A model generated the notes under the pieces. The model saw only the letters and a list, made by a program, of their open reading frames with translations. It was not told where the DNA came from and did not search any database. A stretch of 64,000 nucleotides of DNA from Candidatus Vicinibacter affinis (lineage in GTDB: Bacteria > Bacteroidota > Bacteroidia > Chitinophagales > Saprospiraceae): NCBI GenBank assembly GCA_016714365.1, contig JADJNH010000007.1:682001-746000 (forward strand). Direction: 5' to 3'. The position numbers and the translations under genes are program-made. Shown here one piece after another: positions 1 through 7,815 of this stretch; positions within the stretch are counted from its first letter, which is position 1; every line of letters begins with the position of its first letter.

Positions 1-839
1 ACCGGACCGCCTTTACTGTCCGCTCCCATACCACCTGTAATAAACGACTCGTCATCAAACACCGGAAAATCAGGTACGTGTGATGGATAATTAATCATAA
101 ACCAATCAGTGCTATCTTTGGCTGCGTCGGTTAATGCTCCCCATACCGGTTCTATATTATCATACGCTAAATAGGGCTTTGTTGTGGTTACTTTTACCGG
201 AAGGCACAGCGTGTCAATTTCAATAAATCCTATCTGTAATTCCAATGCTCCATTCGTTATAGCTTTTACATATCGGGTAAATAAATCCAAGGACTGCCGT
301 ATTATCCGGTAGTTATTTTCTTTAAGCTTAGGGTTTAATGAATGAGTAACAAATGTTCCCGTACCATTTTGCAATTCGGATTTTGTAGTTGGCTGAATAC
401 CTTTGGAGCAACCCACTAATACAATATTCATGTTAACTTTTTTTACCTTAGCATTAGGATTAGGGTTGAGCCCATACGCAATGATATCCTCCATCATTCG
501 CAAGCCATAATACCCATGTGGTGTGCCTACATTAGCACCATTCGGAGCAGTCCACACGTTCCACCATGCATTATGGCCGACAGGGTATATTTTGTACAAA
601 TCATCAATCAATAACTTTGCCTGACTGTAGTTGTCCGCCTTTATTGCATCCTCTGCCTGAATAAACGTGGTTAACGCTTTTACTGAGTGAGCACTAAACG
701 CACTCTTCCCACCATAACATTCATAAAATTGATCTAACGTTGTGGCTTCGCAATTGCCTTGTGCACGTACAGTAACCGAAAAAGAAAGAAAGAAAAGTGC
801 AAGAACAACGAGCACTCTAAATAGATTGTTGATTGTCAT
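1..839 (-). CDS. Partial exported protein of unknown function
   Basis: An open frame runs from an ATG at 839 off the left edge of the window, so only the first 279 codons are visible. It starts MTINNLFRVLVVLALFFLSF, a clear signal peptide with a likely cleavage site after VRA near residue 26. The mature part has a helical stretch (SVKALTTFIQAEDAIKADNY) that could be TPR-like, then the segment KVNMNIVLVGCSKGIQPTT. I do not recognise the family. It lies left of the last attC site and lacks the attC-like spacer seen between other genes, so it is probably ordinary chromosome flanking the cassette array. Confidence 0.7.
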   Translation of the reverse strand, partial: MTINNLFRVLVVLALFFLSFSVTVRAQGNCEATTLDQFYECYGGKSAFSAHSVKALTTFIQAEDAIKADNYSQAKLLIDDLYKIYPVGHNAWWNVWTAPNGANVGTPHGYYGLRMMEDIIAYGLNPNPNAKVKKVNMNIVLVGCSKGIQPTTKSELQNGTGTFVTHSLNPKLKENNYRIIRQSLDLFTRYVKAITNGALELQIGFIEIDTLCLPVKVTTTKPYLAYDNIEPVWGALTDAAKDSTDWFMINYPSHVPDFPVFDDESFITGGMGADSKGGP

Positions 840-1030
840 AAAGTTTTGGAATAGTGGCTATCAAACTTGTGTGCGTGAAGTATGCAAATGTACAACAAGA
901 TAACAAAACTCCGGATTCGACGCACCGTTTTTTTGTATAAAGGTTCTCACAATTGCGGCCAATAAAACGGAAACAAAAAACGTGTTGCTTTAAGTTCTTG
1001 AACTTTTTGGCGACGAATAATTGTTGCCTG
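840..1030. other. Non-coding junction between flanking gene and cassette array
   Basis: I see no gene here. The stretch separates the partial exported protein from the outermost attC site and is the likely distal boundary of the array. Confidence 0.5.
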
Positions 1031-1160
1031 AAATCGATTTGGCGCTTGGCGATGTGGCGGATTTTTAGTACAAAAGTTCAATAGAATTCCTGATGTTGAA
1101 CTATACAAAAATGTTTCATAGAAGCACTTCAGTCGCTATATTGCCAAACCGATGTTAGCT
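1031..1160 (-). repeat. attC site 1 (distal end of array)
   Basis: Right core GATGTTAGCTG is intact. The left core is decayed, reading GAAATCG where other sites read xxxTAACG. The interior (GGCGCTTGGCGATGTGGCGG to CCAAACCGATG) matches attC sites at 40139 and 47535. It ends the CPBP protease cassette. The lost left core fits a terminal site that no longer recombines. Confidence 0.7.
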
Positions 1161-1181
1161 GTTCGTTGTTTTTATTCAATA

Positions 1182-2045
1182 TTATTTCTTCCAATATGGA
1201 CTTATGATTTTCCCTTCTTTGTGACTTAAAATTAAGAGAATAACTGTCGCTATGAAACAGAAAGTTGTCGCTTGAATTGAACCCTCTGGTCCAAACTGTC
1301 CACCTGTAAACCATTCAGCACCTTCTATTTTTGAAGTTACCAATGTTTTTGAAATTGTATTTCCTGAAACATTTGCTCCGAATATTGCAGATTGTGTAAA
1401 ATTCCACGCAAAATGAATAGCAATTGGAAACCATAAATTTCGTGCATAAATATATGCAGATGCAAGTAAAAGTCCTGCTTGAATTGCAAGTCCAATAGCC
1501 GCTGTCATTGAACTATTAGGATTGGCAAGGTGCATTGCACCAAATATTACGGCTGAAATTATTAGTCCAAAATAACTACCTAATTTCTCCTCAGTAATTC
1601 TAAATATAATACCTCTCATTAAAGTTTCCTCAAAAATCGCAGAAGTAAATGCCATTGTCAAAGGTGGAACTAAAAAAAGAATTGGATTTATAGTAACAAT
1701 TGAATAACCGCCTTTCAAATAAATCACAAGAATTGTTAGGGATTGAAGCACAACACCTAAAATAATTCCTATTGTCAAACTTTTGATAATTCCATTTTTG
1801 GTGAATTCTGTAATTTCTCTCTTTTCGTAAAATGTGTATAAGTATATATACGAAACTATTGCAAGAATTGCAACCACAATTCCCGCTATTAAATTTTTTA
1901 TATCCTTGTCTAATACAGTTAGGTCTAAAAGTTTGCCAACCAAAAATTGTCCTACGCTAACTATTACGCCACAAACTAAAAGTCCAATTATTATTTTAGT
2001 TAGTGGGAAATGAAGAATTTTTTGTCCAATGCTTTTTTTGTCCAT
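1182..2045 (-). CDS. CPBP family intramembrane glutamic endopeptidase
   Basis: A 287-residue polytopic membrane protein of the CPBP (CAAX protease and bacteriocin-processing) family. The signature EETLMRG holds the glutamate pair E139-E140, followed by FGAMH (H172) and HFAWN (H211), the usual catalytic and metal-associated positions of Abi/CPBP proteases. About eight hydrophobic segments are visible. The substrate is unknown; relatives process prenylated or bacteriocin-like peptides or act in immunity. Cassette-end tags match: ACAACGAACAGCTAAC after the stop and TACAATGACAGTTAAC before the start, as read in opposite senses. Two further CPBP cassettes lie at 41360 and 48310. Confidence 0.9.
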   Translation of the reverse strand: MDKKSIGQKILHFPLTKIIIGLLVCGVIVSVGQFLVGKLLDLTVLDKDIKNLIAGIVVAILAIVSYIYLYTFYEKREITEFTKNGIIKSLTIGIILGVVLQSLTILVIYLKGGYSIVTINPILFLVPPLTMAFTSAIFEETLMRGIIFRITEEKLGSYFGLIISAVIFGAMHLANPNSSMTAAIGLAIQAGLLLASAYIYARNLWFPIAIHFAWNFTQSAIFGANVSGNTISKTLVTSKIEGAEWFTGGQFGPEGSIQATTFCFIATVILLILSHKEGKIISPYWKK

Positions 2046-2096
2046 TTTTTATTTTCGTTTAAGGTTTCTAATTTCTACGATGCCGTTTTACAATGA

Positions 2097-2230
2097 CAGT
2101 TAACGGTCAACGCCATGTGCCGTAAGGGATTATGAAGCAGCCTCACAATCCCGGTGTCAAACCACGATGCAGTACGAATTGTCGCCAACCTTCTAAAACC
2201 CTTATGGCATATGGCTTGTGTTGGCAACCG
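2097..2230 (-). repeat. attC site 2
   Basis: Left core CAGTTAACGG and right core GTGTTGGCAACCG bound palindromic arms: CGCCATGTGCCGTAAGGG on the left pairs with CCCTTATGGCATATGGC on the right. It ends the SET-protein cassette. Confidence 0.75.
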
Positions 2231-2491
2231 TTTTTATTCATTTTTTAATGTTGTCATCCTAGTAATATTATCAAACTCTTTCGTAACAATTAAATTAAAC
2301 CACTAATTTAACTACTGTCAATTCTTAACAAGAATTATTTGATAAATAAGTAGATTTAACGCTTCTTTATATTTAATTTCCATATTTCATATGAATGTGG
2401 AAGCATAGTCAAAGTTTTTACTAAACACTCTAATATTTATCTTAGGAATCTTTACACTGTCTAAAGTAATAACGTTGAAATCAGGCATGAG

Positions 2492-2926
2492 TTACTTTAT
2501 GAATTTTCTCCAATATTTATTTCCATAACTACAGAATATCTCTTCTTCAATATTTATATCGCGAATTGCAACGAGACAAACATTATTATCATCATCCAAA
2601 GTTATGGTAGAATTAATTTTAAAATTTGTTTTTACTAAGCCCTCCGAATCATTTGCGTATTTGGCAAAACATTTTACTTTCATCGAATCCATAATTGTTC
2701 CATCCAACATGTTAATAAAATATCTGTCCATTCCATTCCTTGCCCTAATGCCCGCTTCTTCTACCGATAATATTTCACCCTTGAAAACTGATATAATTTC
2801 ATTCTTATAAATTAATACGGATGTGAATAGACCTTTGCCTGCGTCTGGTATTTGTGATTCCTTTATATACAAGTAATCAGATTCTTTCGCATCAATTTTG
2901 TCAGGTGATTCAATTGAATATATCAT
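2492..2926 (-). CDS. SET domain-containing protein
   Basis: A 144-residue protein that is almost entirely a SET domain, the fold of S-adenosylmethionine-dependent lysine methyltransferases. The N-terminal SET motif is GKGLFTS (about residues 30-36), the central motif is CFAKYANDSEG, equivalent to the usual NHS-like cofactor pocket, and the C-terminal motif is EEIFCSYGNKYW with the conserved tyrosine. There is no post-SET cysteine cluster. Small bacterial SET proteins of this length are common in Bacteroidota; their substrates are mostly unknown. A TATCTTTG promoter element lies about 50 bases upstream of the ATG, so this cassette may be transcribed on its own. Confidence 0.82.
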   Translation of the reverse strand: MIYSIESPDKIDAKESDYLYIKESQIPDAGKGLFTSVLIYKNEIISVFKGEILSVEEAGIRARNGMDRYFINMLDGTIMDSMKVKCFAKYANDSEGLVKTNFKINSTITLDDDNNVCLVAIRDINIEEEIFCSYGNKYWRKFIK

Positions 2927-2974
2927 AGTAAGCTGGTTTCATTTTTATAAATAAACCTTTTTCTGGATAAATTG

Positions 2975-2982
2975 CAAAGATA
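2975..2982 (-). promoter_or_regulatory. Putative -7 element of the SET gene
   Basis: The minus strand reads TATCTTTG, a full match to the Bacteroidota -7 consensus TAnnTTTG, about 50 bases before the SET start. A CTTTC near the expected -33 position is weak. Confidence 0.5.
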
Positions 2983-3474
2983 GTTCATTTTTGATGTGAA
3001 TAAGAAAGGTTGTAAGCATTTGAGTCTCGGAATTTATCTCCGAACAAGGTCAGCTCTTGAAAACGATATGATTTCAAATGTCCAAGCTTTTATTCAACCT
3101 GTTTGCTTTTAGTTAATAAGTTTGAACTAATAAAGAATCGGAAAATCCACTTTGATTGTTAGTTTCTCCACATCTATTTGCTTTCAACAAATGAAATCGA
3201 ATCAGCAATTTAAATTGGGAAAATTAAAATTTATCCAAAAGATATTGTCCTGTGATTCATATAAAATTGTCATGAATTTGAACTAATTAATTCTCCAAAA
3301 TTCATTTGCTTCTCAAAAAAAGCCTCAATCTTTGCAGTAACTCACAAAACAATTAAAATCAGTCTTCATCAATTCCCAGTAGCCACTCATATCGATATTA
3401 TTAGTATTTACTTTTGAATCCTTTCATTTAAATAAATTTTCTAAATGCTCGACGTTCTCTGTTTTTTAATGTTT
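2983..3474. other. About 490 bp AT-rich stretch without an intact gene
   Basis: No convincing open frame. A short minus-strand frame reads SGYWELMKTDFNCFVSYC near 3350-3400 before a stop, which looks like the remnant of a decayed gene. Several internal stops prevent identification. Confidence 0.4.
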
Positions 3475-3632
3475 GCTAGCGGTTCGGGGCTTAAAGAAGT
3501 GGCGGTCCGCCGCGGCAGATCGACCCCCGGTCAAATCGCCAGACAATTTGTGTGCAAGTAAAGCCGCTCAAAAATGGATAGAGTTTACAACCGCAATTTC
3601 CGCTAAGCCCATGTCATCCCGTCATGCTGCCT
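3475..3632 (-). repeat. attC site 3, degenerate
   Basis: Left end GCTAGCGGTTCGGGGCTTAA and right part CCGCTAAGCCCATGTCATCC keep the outline of an attC, but neither core is a clean TAAC/GTTA. The tags of the adjoining FISUMP cassette do not match as inverted copies. Confidence 0.45.
3610..3619. repeat. Direct repeat CATGTCATCC, copy 1
   Basis: Ten-base direct repeat; the second copy is at 4682-4691. The pair brackets the FISUMP gene. Confidence 0.4.
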
Positions 3633-3666
3633 CCCGTTCAATCAATTAAGCATTTTTTTTTAATGC

Positions 3667-4563
3667 TTAGTTTTTAATACACCGGCATGAATAGCCATGC
3701 CTTTTTTTGACTGGAAGATTTGTAAGCCAGGGACTATCATAAGTTAGCGCACGGCTGAATGCGGTAGAGTCTGAGGCTTGTGTAGCAGACCAGAATCCTG
3801 CAGTTTGTCCCAACCCTTCAAAACGACTGGATAGCCAAATCCGATAACCAGCTGGAATTGCGTTGAATTTACTGCTATTGATTGCGCCCGTATTGGGGCT
3901 TTGCCATCCGGTGGTTGATTTCATTTTTCCTGCCGGTTCGTTGCCAAGAAAGTTTTCCAATTCTTGCCAGTCGGCCTGTGTAGGAATACGCCAACCTGAG
4001 GGGCAAAGGTTGCCTTGTTGTACAGCATACCAGTTGTAAATTTTTCCATAAGTAACATTGGCGGGATCGTTGTTGTAATAACACCATGCAGGTGATGTGG
4101 TTGTAATCCAAGACGCGCTGTCAGTGACTTGAGAAATACCTGTGCTTGCCCTCAGATTTGATGCAATCCAACATTGGGTTCCAATGGAAATTACTCCGTA
4201 TTTGTTCCCATCAGGATCAATAACAGAATCGCCTATCCCGCAATTTGATAAAGGCAAATAAGAATCAAAGGCTTCACAGCCCAGGGCATCAATGACAATC
4301 ACAGAAATTTTATCATAAATTCCAGCAATTCGCCAAGAATCATCAAAATTAGCGAGATCATCACCTCCAGTCCACTTAAACTCGTATGGAGGCAGGCCAC
4401 CAGAAACCACAGCTTCATATGTAACATCAAATGTTGATGAATGAATACTACTCTTTAATTCAACAGTTAATGAACAAGGGTCTTTGTCGTCTGAATTATT
4501 ACAACTACCTATTGAAAGGTAAACAGGCAAGAGAGTAAAAATGATTTTCAAGTTCTTTTGCAT
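3667..4563 (-). CDS. FISUMP domain lipoprotein
   Basis: A 298-residue predicted lipoprotein: hydrophobic signal then SIGSCNNSDD, with the lipidated cysteine near residue 21. Residues about 30-110 resemble a SprB/PKD-like beta-sandwich repeat (GGLPPYEFKWTGG). Residues about 115-298 form a Fibrobacter succinogenes major paralogous (FISUMP) domain, seen as DPDGNKYGVISIGTQCWIAS, LCPSGWRIPTQADW, IPAGYR, GFWSAT and a C-terminal GYSCRCIKN. FISUMP proteins are surface or secreted with no known enzymatic role. The gene lies between two poorly preserved spacers and is bracketed by a 10-base direct repeat rather than matched inverted cassette tags. Confidence 0.85.
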   Translation of the reverse strand: MQKNLKIIFTLLPVYLSIGSCNNSDDKDPCSLTVELKSSIHSSTFDVTYEAVVSGGLPPYEFKWTGGDDLANFDDSWRIAGIYDKISVIVIDALGCEAFDSYLPLSNCGIGDSVIDPDGNKYGVISIGTQCWIASNLRASTGISQVTDSASWITTTSPAWCYYNNDPANVTYGKIYNWYAVQQGNLCPSGWRIPTQADWQELENFLGNEPAGKMKSTTGWQSPNTGAINSSKFNAIPAGYRIWLSSRFEGLGQTAGFWSATQASDSTAFSRALTYDSPWLTNLPVKKRHGYSCRCIKN

Positions 4564-4681
4564 GGACGTTTTATTTGAAAGTAGATAATAAACAATTTAC
4601 TTTTTAAACGAAGGTAAATTTAAAAAAATATTTACAAAAAAGTCATTTTTAGTATCCGTATTCCCTAAAAACATGGTCAAG

Positions 4682-4691
4682 CATGTCATCC
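4682..4691. repeat. Direct repeat CATGTCATCC, copy 2
   Basis: Same ten bases as 3610-3619, upstream of the FISUMP start. Confidence 0.4.
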
Positions 4692-4725
4692 TTTAGGCAT
4701 GAGTCCGTAAGTGTGCTATCATTGG

Positions 4726-4872
4726 CGTTAAGAATTGGGCCTTAGCGCATTGGGCGTTTGCTGCGGCGGATCGAAGCACGAACTGTCAACCTACTACAAC
4801 CGATTATTAGGAGCACAAATCTTTAATTTACCACTTCACCCGCCATTTCTTTTAAGCCCTTGTTAGCGGCAG
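4726..4872 (-). repeat. attC site 4
   Basis: Left core GCGTTAAG is degenerate, right core TTGTTAGCGGCAG is intact. The arms GGGCCTTAGCGCATTGGGCG and CGCCATTTCTTTTAAGCCC pair. It ends the ArnT-like cassette. Confidence 0.65.
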
Positions 4873-6356
4873 TTAAATCTTTCAATCAAGATGCCTTTAA
4901 TTGTTTTGATTTCTTTAGGTAGTTTTCCATCGTCATTAATTATTACTGTGTATCCCTCTGCTATCAAGTCGGTAATTTTATTCCTGTCAGGAATATTTGG
5001 ATAAGCTGTGAGGTTGGTATAAAACATTGCTTCAATCGGTTTGTCGTAGTTGAACAACACACCATTATATATTTTTCTGTCGTTGAGTTTTCGCAATTCA
5101 ATTGACCAATCAGGGCTTCTGTTGCTTTGCTCAAATGGTTTTACTCTTTCAATCATGTAGCGAATGGGTAATGCAATTAACAAAAATAGAAGCAAATTGA
5201 AAAGCCATTTAAAGTTGTGGTTCTTCTTGTAAGCACATAGCATAAAGAAAAATTCGGCATTCATTAGAAATAGTGCAGGGGAAATGAAAAGAATATATGC
5301 TTGCATTTTCGTTTTTGCGATTGAGAAAAACAGAAGCGGAACTAAAACCCAAATAGAAATTGCTAATCGTTTCTTGTCTTTAATGTTTTTCAATGACATC
5401 CATAGAAACCAAATCAATGGCAGATAAATCAACTCTCCATAATTTATTCTGATTCTGTCAATGAAATAATAAAAAGTTCCCGTTCTTTCTTCAAGAACTT
5501 CGGTGATGTGTTTGAAATTGAAACTGGCTTCCCAAGTTGCTTCAACAGGAAATGCTTTGTAAATGTAAAGTTGCCAGGGAAGAAAAATCAAAATGCAAGT
5601 TGTCAGCAAAACGATTAACTGAAGAAGGATTTCTTTGGGTTTAAATTTTCCTGAGTCCATTACAATCAAAAGCCAAATTGGAACAACAATTAATGCAGGT
5701 AGCCACTTGGATAAAATTGCAGCACCAATGCTAACTCCAGCAAGAATATTGAAAACCGCTTTCTGTTCCTGTGCGAATAGGATGCTGAAAACAATTGCTA
5801 ACTCCACGAAGAACAAAAAGAAAATATCAATGTGGTCTGTTGCTACTCTGCCCCCCGTTAATTCTATTATCAAACCATTGATGGAAAAAAAGAAAGCTGT
5901 CAGGTAGCCGACTTTTTTATTGAAGAAATAACTGCCAATAAAAAAGGAAAGCCAAATTCCTATTGTCGTGAGGATGATTGAAGGAAGTCGCAACGCAATT
6001 TCATTAACACCAAACAGCCACATGCTTGCAGCCATTGTCCAAAGTGGTAACGGTTGTTTATGAACCCATATATGATTGGATGTCCAGTTCTTGTAATCGT
6101 ATGGAAGAATCGGATTGTCGTAAAGTGTCGGTGTCAATGGATGATGAATAAGATTCTTAGCTACAAGTGCATGGTACCTTTCGTCCCAAGTGTGCAAGAA
6201 AAAGTCAGAGGAAGTGTAAATCCGAAGCGCAAGTCCGCAAACTATCAGTAGGAAGATAGCTATTGCAAAGTTGTCCTTTGAGTAAAGTCGCCATGAGAAA
6301 TAATATCCTATCGCACATAAAATGATTGTCGGTATGGAATAAGGTAGATTATTCAT
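4863..6356 (-). CDS. ArnT-like glycosyltransferase family 39/83 membrane protein
   Basis: A 497-residue integral membrane protein of the ArnT/PMT_2 superfamily, which transfers sugars from polyprenyl phosphate donors to lipid or protein acceptors at the outer face of the inner membrane. Supporting features are the early luminal motif WDERYHALVAKNL (the DE pair used by these GT-C enzymes), the following HKQPLPLW loop, and about 11 hydrophobic helices up to residue 395, then a roughly 100-residue periplasmic tail. No aminoarabinose genes are nearby, so the substrate is not predictable. Cassette tags match: TGCCGCTAAC after the stop and TGCCACCAAC before the start. Confidence 0.85.
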   Translation of the reverse strand: MNNLPYSIPTIILCAIGYYFSWRLYSKDNFAIAIFLLIVCGLALRIYTSSDFFLHTWDERYHALVAKNLIHHPLTPTLYDNPILPYDYKNWTSNHIWVHKQPLPLWTMAASMWLFGVNEIALRLPSIILTTIGIWLSFFIGSYFFNKKVGYLTAFFFSINGLIIELTGGRVATDHIDIFFLFFVELAIVFSILFAQEQKAVFNILAGVSIGAAILSKWLPALIVVPIWLLIVMDSGKFKPKEILLQLIVLLTTCILIFLPWQLYIYKAFPVEATWEASFNFKHITEVLEERTGTFYYFIDRIRINYGELIYLPLIWFLWMSLKNIKDKKRLAISIWVLVPLLFFSIAKTKMQAYILFISPALFLMNAEFFFMLCAYKKNHNFKWLFNLLLFLLIALPIRYMIERVKPFEQSNRSPDWSIELRKLNDRKIYNGVLFNYDKPIEAMFYTNLTAYPNIPDRNKITDLIAEGYTVIINDDGKLPKEIKTIKGILIERFNCR

Positions 6357-6372
6357 TCAGTTCGTATTAATT

Positions 6373-6510
6373 GCCACCAACGGTTTCGGGCTTTGCGTTC
6401 GGGCGGGTTTCGGAGCATCACCCGTCAACCAGCACCACACTTGAATAGTACCACAAGCTCCAAGTTTTTACGTCACCCCGCCTGGCGCAAAACCCTTGTT
6501 GTACGTAGGG
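6373..6510 (-). repeat. attC site 5
   Basis: Left core GCCACCAACGG, right core TTGTTGTACGT. Arms CGGGCTTTGCGTTCGGGCGG and CCCCGCCTGGCGCAAAACCC pair. It ends the serine hydrolase cassette at 6548. Confidence 0.75.
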
Positions 6511-6547
6511 CGGATTGTTATATACTATAGTTGTCTTAGAAATTAGA

Positions 6548-7546
6548 TTATTCGTCAATGATTCCTTGGATGAGCTCTAGAAATTTTGGTCCCATCCAAC
6601 TCATATTCACACTTGATTGAGATAAATCGCATGATTGTTTTCTGATAAACACTATATTTAATTCAGGAAAAACAATGGTCATTTGTCCCAAATCTCCTGT
6701 GGCAGCATAGTTCCAGTGTTTTGAGTTTTTATCTATCCACCAGAGGTATCCATAATAAGGAGCTAATCGGCTCGTTGTAGTTGATTCTTTCACCCAATGC
6801 TCTGAAACGATTTGTTTACCTTTCCACTTACCCTTATTTAGCATTAATTGCCCAACTTTATATGCATTTATTACTGTAGTGGTGCAACCGCCAAAGAAAA
6901 TAGTATTGCCGACTGAATCTTTAGAAAAGCTGGTTGAATCCATTTCTAAAGGTTTAATTAAATATTTATTAAATATTTCATCTCCTTTTAGTTTAGTAAC
7001 TCGTTCGGCAAGTATTCCAAGTAATTGAACAGATTCATTGGAATACGAAAATTTTATATCTGGAAGCGTATCAGGCTTTAATGTTAACGCAAATTTATTC
7101 ATGTCTGATTGCGCTAATATTCCTCTAGCACCAAGTCTTCTAAAACCCCCGGTCATAGTTAATAAATGTTTAATTGTAATATTATTTTGACAACCTAATT
7201 GCCAATCTGGTAAATATTTACATACATTATCATTGACATTTTCTATGTAGTTTTTGTCTATCAAAATTCCTATTAGTAAACCAGTCCAGGATTTTACCAT
7301 TGAGGCAGTTCCCATGTAAGGTGAATAGCAATTGGATAGAAGATTGGAGTCTATTTGAAGATTAGAAAAGTCCATTCTTTTCCAGTGAGATATTATATTC
7401 CCTTCAGCGCTTATAATAATTTCATCTGCTTTTGAAGAATTACAAAATTCAAGTAGCATTTTAAGTTTTTCATAATTTATCTTTTGGGCAAATAGAAAGG
7501 GCTGTCCTACTAATAGTAATAATAACGATAAAATTATATTGTTCAT
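6548..7546 (-). CDS. Beta-lactamase-family serine hydrolase, exported
   Basis: About 332 residues with a signal peptide ending FLFAQ. The fold is the class C beta-lactamase/penicillin-binding-protein type. The nucleophile motif is SMVK (S82, K85 from this start), the second motif is YSN (168-170), and ATGDLGQ near residue 295 stands where the KTG/HxG motif is usual. Relatives are D-aminopeptidases, esterases and 6-aminohexanoate hydrolases; the substrate cannot be read from sequence. The longer frame begins with TTG at 7555; the ATG at 7546 directly before the hydrophobic signal is the better start. It is one of five such hydrolases in this array. Confidence 0.85.
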   Translation of the reverse strand: MNNIILSLLLLLVGQPFLFAQKINYEKLKMLLEFCNSSKADEIIISAEGNIISHWKRMDFSNLQIDSNLLSNCYSPYMGTASMVKSWTGLLIGILIDKNYIENVNDNVCKYLPDWQLGCQNNITIKHLLTMTGGFRRLGARGILAQSDMNKFALTLKPDTLPDIKFSYSNESVQLLGILAERVTKLKGDEIFNKYLIKPLEMDSTSFSKDSVGNTIFFGGCTTTVINAYKVGQLMLNKGKWKGKQIVSEHWVKESTTTSRLAPYYGYLWWIDKNSKHWNYAATGDLGQMTIVFPELNIVFIRKQSCDLSQSSVNMSWMGPKFLELIQGIIDE

Positions 7547-7650
7547 TTGCTTCAAATTAATGACGGCTGCGAGTATTATATATCTGTCTTTATTGTCTCA
7601 CTCTATATAAGTAGCGTTATTTAGATAGTTAATATAGTTTTGCCGCCTCA

Positions 7651-7786
7651 CCTACTAACGGTTGAGGCTATGTGCAGTAAGGGACTGCGGGCTGCTTTCC
7701 TGTCCACTGACACCGATGTTTAAGCGGGTGAGAACGTTTGAATCACCACAGAAACCTTTATTACATATAGCCTTTGTTATGTATTC
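7651..7786 (-). repeat. attC site 6
   Basis: Left core CCTACTAACGG, right core TTTGTTATGTATTCG. Arms GGCTATGTGCAGTAAGGG and CCTTTATTACATATAGCC pair. It ends the GH51-like cassette. Confidence 0.75.
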
Positions 7787-7815
7787 GTGCATTTTTGTAT
7801 TAACTATTTTTTTCA

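Noticed and set aside
3475..3632. Fully functional attC
   Set aside because: Both cores are mutated and tags do not match; listed only as a degenerate site.
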